Origin: Colius striatus
Taxonomy: Eukaryota; Chordata; Aves; Coliiformes; Coliidae
Assembly (NCBI RefSeq): GCF_028858725.1
Contig: NC_084768.1
Location: forward strand, 2,501 to 66,500
Direction: 5' to 3'
Length of the DNA stretch: 64,000 nucleotides
This document shows positions 43,737 through 53,700 of this stretch, one piece after another; the first letter of the stretch is position 1; the number at the start of each line of letters is the position of its first letter. Position numbers and translations under genes: made by a program. The notes under the pieces are model-generated. The model was not told the DNA's origin and ran no database searches. It saw nothing but the letters and a program-made list of their open reading frames with translations.

Positions 43737-44242
43737 TCACCCCCGCCCCGCGGCCCCGCCGCTCTCCGCCTCCCCCGCCCCTTCCCCTCCCCGCAGCAGC
43801 TCCACCAGCTCCCCCGTGAGCCGATACCTCTTCCCCTCCCACCAAAAGTGAGTCGGGGGCTGCTCCGGCCCCTGCTCGTACTCCAAGCGGGACCCCCACT
43901 CCAGAGCCAGCGCCGAGCGCACCGGCCCCGCGCCCCCCGCCCGGCCCGGCGCCGGGTGGTACAAGCGCCCGTTCTCCGGCAGCATCACCAGCGCCTCGGG
44001 CCGGAACGGCACGGCCAGCCGCTCCCCGCCGCCGCAGAACGACAGCACGGCGCGGCGGGAGCAGGAGGAGGCTGAGGAGGAGGCGTCCGGGGGCAGGAGG
44101 TGGGTGAAGACGATGGGTCTGTGCTCGCAGCGCAGGAGGTTGCGCTCCGCGCCGCAGCGGGACACGAACGGGAATTCGCGCTCGTAGCGGCCGCTGCGGT
44201 TCCGCTCCAGCCGCGTGAAGAAGAACGTGAGGAAGGTCACGT
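43737..44242 (-). CDS. C8orf82: C8orf82 (UPF0598) last exon
   Basis: On the minus strand CCCGGCAG precedes an exon reading (D)VTFLTFFFTRLERNRSGRYE, FPFVSRCGAERNLLRCEHRP, IVFTHLLPPD, LSFCGGGERLAVPF, NGRLYHPAPGRAGG and VRSALALEWGS, ending TGA at 43,737. The human UPF0598 protein C8orf82 has the same order (FPFLSLCGRERNFLRCEDRP, VVFTHLL, YCGGGEALAIPF, NGRLYHPAPERAGG). Its molecular role is not established; it is a small conserved protein. Here it carries an inserted Ser/Arg stretch (ASSSASSCSRRAV) and an Ala/Gly-rich tail. GC content is very high. The gene order LRRC14 then C8orf82 with opposite strands matches human. Confidence 0.9.
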
Positions 44243-44329
44243 CTGCCGGGATGGACCCTCATTAACCCACGCCTCTCCTTAATTAACAGCCCCCCCTTTT
44301 AATTAAGCCGCATCGCCGCTCGTGGTTAG

Positions 44330-45000
44330 CCCGCTGGGAACGGCCTCTGCGGTGCTGCGAAGGGAGGGTGAGGAAGAAGAGGAGGAGGAAGGCAACGTCT
44401 GCTGGGATAAGTCATCATTAACCCCTTCCCACAATTAACCTCCAGCGCTCCTAATTAACCTAACCCTCCTAATTAACCTCCAGCCCCCCTAACTAACCCC
44501 CAGTGTCCCCATGATTAACCCACTTGGAACAACTGCGGTTCTAAGGGAGGGTGAGGAAGAAGAAAATGAGGAGGAGGAAGGCAACGTCTGCTGGGATAAA
44601 CCATCATTAACCCCTTCCCTGAATTAACTCCCTGTGCTCCTAATTAACCTCCAATCCCCCTAATTAACCTCCAACGCCCCTAACTAACCCCCAGTCCCCC
44701 CATGGTTAACCCACTCAAAACAACCACTGCGATTCTAAGGGAGGGTGAGGAAGAAGAAGATGTGAAAGGCAACGTCTGCTGGGATAACCCCTTCCCACAA
44801 TTAACCCCCAGTGCTCTTAATTAACCCCAACCCTCCTAATTTAACCTCCAACCCTCAGTCCTCTCATGATTAAAGCTGCTCAGAACAACCACTGCTAAGG
44901 GAGTGAGGAAGAGGAAGGTGATACCTGCCAGGATGGACCCTAAGTAACCCCACTAATTAACCCCTAAACCTCCTAATTAACCCCCACCCTCCTAATTAAC
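44330..45000. repeat. ~170-bp TTAATTAA-rich repeat in C8orf82 intron
   Basis: Three to four units of about 170-190 bp each contain GGGAGGGTGAGGAAGAAGA, GGCAACGTCTGCTGGGATAA and then strings of CCTAATTAACCTCCA. Each unit carries a copy of the intron-exon border of the downstream C8orf82 exon (GTGAGGAAGGCAACGTC resembles the exon start at 44,225-44,245). So the repeat seems to have grown from the exon edge itself. Confidence 0.8.
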
Positions 45001-45217
45001 CCCCAACTCTCCATAATTAACCCCAACTCTCCTAGCTAACCCCCAATTCTCCATAATGAACCCTCCCATAGAGGCTGCCGGGGTTCAGCTCCAGGTGAGT
45101 GAGGAAGGCAACGTTAATTAACCTCACACCCTCGTTAATTAACCCTCCCCTAATTAACACCGGAGAAAGGGGGTGTTCCTTAATGGGAAAGCGATTTGAA
45201 GGGGCTGAGGGAGGTTT

Positions 45218-45239
45218 GGGGGGGGGGGGGGGGGGGGGG
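45218..45239. repeat. G22 homopolymer
   Basis: Twenty-two consecutive G bases within the C8orf82 intron. The true length is uncertain with any sequencing method. Confidence 0.95.
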
Positions 45240-45484
45240 TAAGTAGGGATCAGTGTTACCAAGTGCCTGGGAGCAATTAAGGGCAGGAAGTGGTTAATTA
45301 AGGCGGTGATTAATATGCAAATTAGGTTGAGAGGAGGATGTTTTGGCACCTACAAAGGCGATGAAGGGGATGAGAGTATCTTCTCCCCACCTCACAGCCC
45401 CCCCAATACAGATGAGACCCCCAAATAACGATGAGTCTCTAATTAAAGACCCTAATTAAGGCTAAAACGCTACTGAATGGTGAT

Positions 45485-46030
45485 GGGGAGGAGGGATTTT
45501 TGGGGTGATTTGGTTTTTTGGAGGGGTTCTGAGGAGATTTGGGGGGGTTGGGAGGATTTTGATTGTTTTTGGAGAGAGTTGGAAGGGATTTGGGGTTTTT
45601 TGGGGGGGATTTGGGGGCTTTTGGGATTTTTGGGGGATTTATTTTGGGGGGACTGGAGAGGATTTGGGGGTTTCTGGGGGGCTTTTGTATTTTTTTGGGT
45701 GGATATTTTGGGGGGTTTGGGTGGATTTTGACATTTTTGGGGGGGTTGGAGAGGATTTGGAGGCTTTTTGGGGGGGATTTGGTAGGTTTTGGGATGCTCT
45801 GGGGGGATTTGAGGGGGATTGTTGGGATTTGGGGGCTTTTGAGGTCGGGGGGAGTTGGGGTTTGGTTTTTTGGGGGGATTTGGGAGGCTTATTTGTGGGG
45901 GTTTTAGGGTGGGATTTGGGTCTTTGGAAGGGGTCAGAGAGGATCTGGGGGATAATTTTGGGGGGATTTTGGTTTTTGGGGGCATTTTGAGGGGTCATTT
46001 TTGAGGGGGAGGATTTGGGGGGGTTTTGGG
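45485..46030. repeat. G/T-rich low-complexity tract in C8orf82 intron
   Basis: More than 500 bp of TTTTGGGGGGATTTGGGG-like sequence. On the minus strand (the transcribed sense) it is C/A-rich with many pyrimidine tracts leading away from the 46,044 exon. Frames on both strands (Phe-Trp-Gly, Pro-Lys-Asn) are artefacts. Confidence 0.93.
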
Positions 46031-46043
46031 GGGATCCCAGTAC

Positions 46044-46092
46044 CTTTGAAAGAAGTGATGAAGTTCTTCACTTTGGTGTCATCGAGGAAAAG
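46044..46092 (-). CDS. C8orf82: C8orf82 internal exon
   Basis: This 49-nt exon lies between TTTTTTTCCTGCAG and TTCAAAG|GTACTGG on the minus strand. It encodes LFLDDTKVKNFITSFK. Human C8orf82 has LFLDDSKMKNFITCFK at the same place, and splicing to the exon at 44,242 restores FKD(V)..F exactly in phase (AAAG|AC). The first exon, with the mitochondrial-type N-terminus in human and the YFYYVDHQGQ region, was not found up to 49 kb. Confidence 0.9.
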
Positions 46093-46139
46093 CTGCAGGA
46101 AAAAAAGGGGAAAAGCCTCAAAATCCCAAAGCAGGTGCA

Positions 46140-46795
46140 AGGGCCAAATGGGATCTGGCTGGGATCCATCCAGGGGCCATCTGGGATCCATTCAGGGGTC
46201 ATCCAGGCTCTGCCCTGGGTCCATTTAGAGTCTTTTTGTGGGGGTTTTGTCCAGGATCCGTTTTGTCTCTGGGCTGGGATCCATCCAGGTTGTGTCCTGG
46301 GTCCATTTAGAGCCTTTTGGGGAGGGGGGGGGGTTGTCTGGGATCCATCCAGGCTCTGCCCTGGGTCCATTTAGGGTCTTTTGGGGGGAGGGTTGTCCAG
46401 GATCTGTTTTGTCTCTGGGCTGGGATCCATCCAGGTTGTGTCCTGGGTCCATTCAGAGCCTTTTGGGGAGGGGGGGGGGGTTGTCTGGGATCCATCCAGG
46501 CTCTGCCCTGGGTCCATTTAGGGTCTTTTTGGGGGGGGTTATCCAGGATCTGTTTTGTCTCTGGGCTGGGATCCATCCAGGCTATATTCTGGGTCTATTC
46601 AGAGCTTTTTGGGGAGGGGGAGTTTGCCTGGGATCCATTTGGGATCCATCCAGCCTCTGCTCTGGGTCCATTTAGGTCTTTTTGGGGGAGACTGTCCAGG
46701 ATCCGTTTGGGATCCATCCAGCATCCATCCAGCCTCTGTCCTGGGTCCGTTGAGGTCTTTTTTTGGGGGGTTCTGCCCAGGATCCATTGGGGATC
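46140..46795. repeat. ~45/120-bp GGGATCCATCCAGG minisatellite
   Basis: Tandem units with GGGATCCATCCAGGCTCTGC, CCTGGGTCCATTTAG and TCTTTTTGGGGG alternate in a higher-order pattern of about 120 bp (GATCTGTTTTGTCTCTGGGC in every second unit). They lie upstream of the C8orf82 exon. No coding content. Confidence 0.92.
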
Positions 46796-46799
46796 CTCT

Positions 46800-47240
46800 C
46801 GGATCCTTACAGACACGCCCTTAACCCTATAGACACCCACATATATCCCTAGAGACATCCCATAACTGTACTGACACTCATACAGACACCCCCTTAACCC
46901 TATAGACACCCACATATATCCCTACAGACACCCCCATAACCCTACTGACACTCATACGTACCCCTAGAGACACCCCCTTAACCCTATAGACACCCCCATA
47001 GATCCCTATAGGCATCCCCCATAACCATATAGGCACCCACATATATCCCTATAGACACCCCCATAACCCTACTGACACACACACACGTATCCCTATAGAC
47101 ACACACATGACCATACAGACACCCCCATAAGTCTGTAGGCACCCACATATATCCCTATAGGCATCCCCGAAGCCTATAGACACCATATATATCCCCCCAT
47201 AGCCTTCTCATAGCCCCGTATAGCCCCCCATAGCCTCCTC
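46800..47240. repeat. ~30-bp CCCTATAGACACCC minisatellite
   Basis: Degenerate units with CCCTATAGACACCCCCATAA and CACCCACATATATC run for about 440 bp, ending in CATAGCCCCATATAGCC-type words near 47,240. No gene content. Confidence 0.9.
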
Positions 47241-47244
47241 ATAG

Positions 47245-47600
47245 CCCATATAGCCCCCCACTGATGGGCTCCAGAGGGAACGAGCAGCACCGGCCAGACG
47301 CTTTTTATTCACATGCCGTGGGGGAAGGGGCGGGGGGTGGTGCCTCTGGACCCCTCCCCCCAATCTGGACCCCCCCCGTCCTCCCCCCGTCCCCGGCCCA
47401 CGCGCGGGGAGGGTCCCACAGCCGCGGGGGTGGGGGGGCTCGGGGAGATGCTCGGAGTCGGCTTCATAATAAATAAAAGGCTGAAACGGAAAAAAAGGGG
47501 GAAAGGGGGGGAAAGGGGGGGAAAAAGGGGGAAAAAGGGGGAAAAAGGGAGAGGGGAAATACAAAAGCTGAGGGGGGGAAAGGGTTAAATGGGAACAGAG
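47245..47600. other. GC-rich segment with poly-A-like signals, possible 3' UTR
   Basis: CTTTTTATTCAC at about 47,300 is AATAAA on the minus strand, and CATAATAAATAAAAGG at about 47,465 supplies signals on the + strand. The DNA between is G/C-rich. In human the next gene is ARHGAP39 on the minus strand, so this could be a 3' UTR end, but no ARHGAP39 coding sequence (RhoGAP or MyTH4) was recognised. The 47,495-47,590 part is a GGGGGAAA purine repeat. Confidence 0.25.
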
Positions 47601-48185
47601 GAAGTGGGGACCCCCCCACACACCGGTGTCACCCCCCACCCTCCCCCTGTGCCTCCTCCCCCCCACGCCTGGCAGTGAGCAGAGCTGGGAGGTAGCGCTG
47701 GGGGTCCCCCCACCCCAGGACCCCCCTCACCCTGTGACATCCACCTCGGGGACCCCCTGTGCCTTGGGGACCCCCCCACCTCGGTGACACCCACCTTGAG
47801 GACCTCCCCCTGGGGACACCCATCTTGGGGATCCCCCCTCACCCTGGGGACCCTCCCTCCCTACTTTGGGGACACCCCCACCTTAGTGACACCCACCTTG
47901 GGGACCCCTCCACCTTAAGGACTCCCACATTGGGGATGCCTCCCTTCACTTTGGGGACCCCTCACCTTAAGGACACCCTCCCATCCAGGGACCCCCCCCC
48001 CCCCCCCCCCCACCTTCCACCTTGGGGACATCCCCCTCAACTTTGGGGACCCCTCCCACCTTAAGGACTCTCACTTTGGGGACCCCTCCCCTGGGGACAC
48101 CCACCACTTTGGGGACCCCCTTCCTTGTGACACCCACCTTGAAGACCCTCCACTTTCGGGACCCCCCCCCCCCTTCCCCTCCATG
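47600..48185. repeat. ~30-bp CACCTTGGGGACCCC minisatellite
   Basis: Units with CACCTTGGGGACACCC and CTTAAGGAC. A run of 20 C at 47,992-48,011 interrupts the array. Frames are repeat-derived. Confidence 0.9.
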
Positions 48186-48360
48186 GCTCCCCCAACCCTG
48201 AGGAGAAATCAGCATCTGGGTTGATAATTAGGGGCTTCTAATTAATAACTCTCTTTATACATCTCTGGACTCTGATGGGTGTCCTGTCCCACCCCACCCC
48301 CTCCCCATCCATGGGTGCTCCTGGGGTGCCCCCTCCACTGTGGGTGCCCCCCACACTCAC

Positions 48361-48404
48361 CGTCCCATGTCACCCGAAGGCACTTGGGGGTGGCTTTGGG
48401 GGGC
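48361..48404 (-). other. Weak exon-like block on the minus strand
   Basis: On the minus strand GTGCCCCCCAG|GCCCCCC is followed by AAAGCCACCCCCAAGTGCC and ends GGGACG|GTGAGTG, a strong donor. One frame reads PPKATPKCLRVTWDG. That is the style of an Ig or fibronectin-like strand, but it is too short to assign. It could be an exon of a lost or unplaced neighbour, or chance. Confidence 0.2.
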
Positions 48405-48419
48405 CTGGGGGGCACCTCC

Positions 48420-49627
48420 CGGTGCCAGGTGGATGGGGATGGGGGAGATGAGGGCACTGGGGGGTCCAGGAGGGGGTGTTGGGTGCCACTGGGGGTGGGT
48501 GGGTGCTGGAGGAGGTGATGGGCACCAAGGTGGGTGCAAGAGGAGCAGGAGGAGATGATGGCTGCCAAGATGGGTCCAGAAAGAACAGGACAAGATGAGG
48601 GGGGCACCAAGCTGGGTTGGGCAGGGGGAGGTGATGGGCACCAGAAAGGGTCCAGGAGAAGAAAGATGGTGCCAAGATAGGATGGGCAGGAGCAGGAGGA
48701 GATGGTGGGCACCAAGATGGGTCAAGCTGGGCAAAGAGATGAGGGGCACCAGGACTGGTTGGTCAGAACCAGAAGGAGATTGAGGGTGCCAAGGTGCATC
48801 CAGGAGAAGCAAGAGGTGATGGGGGGCCAAGATGAGCTGGGCAGGAGGAGATGAGGGGCACCAAAAATAGGTCCAGGAGGACCAGAAAGTGATGGGTGCC
48901 AAGTTGGGTTGGGCAGGACCAGGAAGAGATGGTGGGCACCAAGATGGGTCAAGCTGGGCCAAGAAGAGATGAGGGACACCAGGAGTGGTTGGTCAGCACA
49001 GGAAGGAGATTGTGGGTGCCAAGGTGGGTCCAAGAGGACCAGAAGATGATGGTTGCCAAGATGGGCTGAGCAGGAGATAAGTGGCACCAAGATGGGTTGG
49101 GCAGGAGATGATGGGCACCAAAATGGGTCCAGGAGGACCAGGAGGAGATGATGGGTGCAAAGGTGGGTCAGGTAGAGCCAAGAAGAGATGAAAGGTGCCA
49201 AGGTGGGTTGGTCAGGACCAGGAGGAGATGATGGGCACCAAAGATGTGTCCAGCAGGGCCAAGCAGATGTGAGGGGCATTGAGATGGTTCCAGGAGAAGT
49301 GGAAGGCATCATGAGTGGCAAAACATTCCCAGCAGGACCAGAAGGACAGGACAGATGCCAAGATGTGTCTGGCAGGACCGAGCAGAGATGGCAGGATGCC
49401 AAGATGAGTTGGGAAGGACCAGGAGGAGACAATGGGCACCGAGTCCAGCAGGGCCAAGCAGAGATGACAGGACACCAAGATGGGTCCAGTAGGAGCAGGA
49501 GGAGGTGATGGGCACCAAGATAAGTCAGTCAGGAGGAGGTGATGGGCACCAAGATGGGTCCATCAGGAGCAGGAGGAGGTGATGGGTACGAAGATGAGTC
49601 AGTCGGGAGCAGGAGGAGCTGATGGGC
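48420..49627. repeat. ~50-bp GGGCACCAAGATGGGTCCAG minisatellite
   Basis: About 1.2 kb of units near 45-55 bp with GATGGGCACCAAGATGGGT and CCAGGAGGAGCAGGAGGAG-type words. It passes without break into the sixth subtelomeric cassette at about 49,628. Confidence 0.92.
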
Positions 49628-50752
49628 AGACCTTGCCGCTGAAGAGCAAAGAGTGAAGAACGAGGAGGCCCGAGGAAGCTGACATGGGGAAGTCAGACGA
49701 CATGAGACATACACAGAGGCTGGAGCAGCTCTGCCTGGGACATGCTGCCATTGACCTGAGAAGTAACTGCCTCCAAAGTCCAGGCTCTACACAAAAACCC
49801 TCTCTGTAACTCCTACCCTTGTCCCCCTCCTCCCAGCCCCAACACAGCATTATCCTGGTACTTAATTTGCAAAGAATCACAGATCCGATTCCAAAAGTTG
49901 GCGGGTGCCACTGTGATGCGCTGCTCCTGAGCTTCGGTACCCCACTGTGTCCACATGACAGCAGCACTGACACACTCTGCTTGCCCCTTGTATTCTTATT
50001 CAGAGCACAGCCTCAGTCTCTGGAAACAGAGCAAAACAAGTGACTCAGATGCAAAACCTAATCACTCGGCAGCCAAAGCCCCAACACCTCACTCGGCAGC
50101 CAAAGCCCCGACACCTCACTTGGTAGCCAAAGCCCCGACACCTCACTCGGCAGCCAAAGCCCCAGCACCTCACTCGGCAGCCAAAGCCCCAACTCCCACG
50201 TATCAAAAGCGAACTGACATACACTCAGTGCTCCTCCACCTGCCCTTGACTCTACATCCCCAGGCAGAGCACCTCTATGGTAAACACACACATATAAACA
50301 CCAACACCACACAGAACACAGACAACACAACACAGAAGTGAGGAGACTCGGTCACACGCTGGGACTGGAGATGCCCTAAAGGCAAGGCCTGTGGGGCTGT
50401 GACAAAGAAGCGAGGCTCCACGGCAGCCACACAAAGAGGCTAAGGGAACAGCCCAGGATCAGGACTGGGATGATGGATGTGCAAGAAGCCTGACTGTGAG
50501 TCCCAGAGAATGTAGCAATGAAGGGAATGAGACCAAATCTCAGAACAGGGATGCCTACCGAGAAGAGCTGCTGACAGCCTGGAACGCTGCACCGTGGAAA
50601 ACGACCGACAAAGAATTTCAAGATGTGAAGATGATCCACAGTTTAAGCTTCTTATGCAAGAAAAGTGGCACTGATGGGCACCAGAACAAGGAGGTTTGTT
50701 CTTTGAGACCTCAAGGAAAGTGGCTATGTGCCGTGTGCCTCAAGTGCAAAAA
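49628..50752. repeat. Subtelomeric cassette, copy 6, internal and truncated
   Basis: From CAGACCTTGCCGCTGAAGAG onward the sequence matches cassette DNA found near the telomere: 49,628-49,770 corresponds to about 6,912-7,060, then after a skip of about 270 bases 49,775-50,752 corresponds to about 7,330-8,240. It shares the GGCAGAGCACCTC block (about 50,264), the CAGCCACACAAAGAGG block (about 50,425) and the CAGTTTAAGCTTCTTATGC block (about 50,640). The match stops in CAAGTGCAAAAA at about 50,752, where a C-rich array begins. A 27-bp minisatellite (CACTCGGCAGCCAAAGCCCC) sits inside at 50,070-50,195. Confidence 0.88.
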
Positions 50753-53700
50753 TCCCCTCACCATTCCAGTGCCCACACTATGTCCCCTCATTGTCCCTGT
50801 GCCCACACCATGTCCCCTCACCATCCCTATGCCCACACTGTGTGCCGTCACCATCCATGTGCTCACACCTTGTCCCACACTATCCTTGTGCCCACAGCGT
50901 GTTCCCTCATTGTTCCTGTGCCCACACCATGTCCCCCCACCATCCCTGTGCCCCCACACCGTGTGCCCTCACCATCCCTGTGCCCACACCATGTCCCACA
51001 CCATCCCTGTGCCCACACCGTGTCCCTCACCATCCCTGTGCCCACACCGTGTCCCCTCATTGTCCCTGTGCCGACACCGTGCCCTCACCATCCCTGTGCC
51101 CACACTGTGTCCCCCTACTATCCCTGTGCCCACACCATGTCCCCTCACCATCCCTGTGCCCACACCATGTCCCCTCATTGTCCCTGTGCCCACACCATGT
51201 CCCACACCATCCCTGTGCCCACACCGTGTCCCCCCACTATCCCTATGACCACACCGTGTCCCCCCACCATCCCTGTGCCCACATCATGTCCCCTGATTGT
51301 CCCTGTGCCCACACTGTGTCCCAAACCATCCCTGTGCCCACACCGTGTCCCCCGAGCATCCCTGTGCCAACACCATGTCCCACACCATCCCTGTGCCCAC
51401 ACGGTGTCCCACAACATCCTTATGCCCACAGGGTGTCCCCTCATTGTCCCTGGGGCCACACCATGTCCCCTCATCATCCCTGTGCCCACACCATGTCCCA
51501 CACCATCCCTGTGCCCACTCAGTGTCCCACACCATCCCTATTCCCAGACCATGTCCCCTCATTGTCACTGTGCCCACACCATATCCCACACCATCCCTGT
51601 GCCCCCACTGTATCCCCCCACCATCCCTGTGCCCCCACACCATGTCCCCTCACCATCCCTGTGCCCACACCATGTCCAACACCACCCCTGTGCCCACACC
51701 GTGTCCCCTCATTGTCCCTGTGCCGACACCGTGCCCTCAGCATCCCTGTGCCCACACCATGTCCCCTCACCATCCCTTTGCCCATACCGTGTCCCACACC
51801 ATCCCTGTGCCCACACCGTGTCCCCTCACCATCCCTGTGACCACACCATGTCCCCTCATTGTCCCTGGGCCCACACCGTGCCCTCTCCATCCCTGTGCCC
51901 ACACTGTGTCCCCCTACTATCCCTGTGCCCACACCATGTCCCCTCACCATTCCTGTGCCCACACCGTGTTCCACACCATCCCTGTGCCCACTCCCCTCAC
52001 CATCCCCTTCTCCCCTCACCATCCCCGTGTCCCCTCAACATGCCCTTATCCCCTCACCACCCCCATTTCCTCTCACCATCCCCTTGTCCCCTCACCACCC
52101 CCGTTTCCCCTGACCAGCCCCATGTCCCCACACCAACCCCTTTTCTCCTCACCACGCCCTTCTCCCCTCACCATCCCCATGTCCCCTCACCATCCCTGTG
52201 TCCCCTCATCACCCAGGTGTCCCCTCATCACCCCCATGTCCCCTGACGATCACCTTTCTTCCCTCACCACCCCCGTGTCCCCTCACCTGCCCAATATCCC
52301 CTCACCACCCCCTTGTCCCCTCACCACCCCCTTGTCCACTCACCATCCCCCTTATCCCCTCACCATCCCCGTGTCCCCTCACGATCCCTGTACTCACACT
52401 GTGCCCCTCACCATCCCCTTGTCCCCTCACCACCCCCGTGTCCCTTTATCTGCCCAATATCGCCTCACCACCCCCTTGTCCCCTCACCTTCCCCTTCTCC
52501 CCTCAACCTCCCCTTCTCCCACCACCATCCCCGTCTCCCCTAACCATCCCCATGTCCCCTCACCATCCCCTTCTCCCCTCACCACCCCCTTGTCCCCTCA
52601 CCACCCCCGTGTCCCCTCACCATCCCCTTCTCCCCTCACCACCCCCTTCTCCCCTCACCCCCTCCGTGTCCGCTCATCCCCCCAGGTCCGCTCACCAGCC
52701 CCATGGCCCCTCAGCAACCTCTTCTCCCCTCACCGTCCCCGTGTCCCCTCACCACCCCCTTCTCCCCTCACCAGCCCCTTTTCCCCTCACCATCCCCGTG
52801 TCCCGTCACCACGCCCGTGTCCCCTTACCATTCTGTGTCCCCTCACCGTCCCCTTGTCCACACACCGTCCCCTTGTCCCCTCACCGTCCCCTTGTCCCCT
52901 GACCCCCCCCGTGTCCCCTCACCATCCCCTTCTCCCCTCACCGTCCCCGTGTCCCCTCACCATCCCCTTCTCCCCTCAACACTCCCAGGTCCCCTCATCA
53001 CCACAGTGTCCTCTCGAACCCCCGTGTCCTCTCACCAGCCCCATGTCCCCTCACCAGCCCCTTTTCCCCTCACCGTCCACTTCTCCCCTCACCCCCCCCC
53101 GTGTCCGCCCACCACCCCCATGTGCCCTCACCACCCTTGTGTCCTCTCACCGTCCCTGTGTCCCCTCACCACCCCCTTCTCCCCTCACCACCCCCCTGTC
53201 CCCTCACCACCCCCTTCTCCCCTCACCCCCGCCGTGTCCCCTCAACCCCCCCATGTCCCCTCACCCGCCCCATGTCCCCTCACTACCCCCATGTCCCCTC
53301 ACCCCCCCATGTCCCCTCACCCCCCCGTGTCCCCTAACCACCCCCTTGTCCCCTCACCACCCCCATGTCCCCTCACCAACCCCTTGTCCCCTCACCACCC
53401 CCTTCTCCCCTCACCATCCCCATGTCCCCTCACCTTCCCCTTCTCCCCTCACCACCCCCACGTCCCCTAACCCCGCGTGTCCCCTCAGCAACCGTTTCTC
53501 CCCTCACCACCCCCTTCTCCCCTTACCATCCCCTTCTCCCCTCACCACCCCCGTTTCCCCTCACCAGCCGCATGTCCCCTCACCCCCCCTTGTCCCATCA
53601 CCTCCCCCGTGTCCCCTCACCCCCTCGTGTACCCTCACCATCCCTGTGCCCACACCATGTCCCCTCACCATCCCTCTGCCCACACTGTGCCCCTCACCAT

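Noticed and set aside
47245-49600. ARHGAP39
   Set aside because: Expected by synteny, but no WW, MyTH4 or RhoGAP sequence was recognised on either strand.
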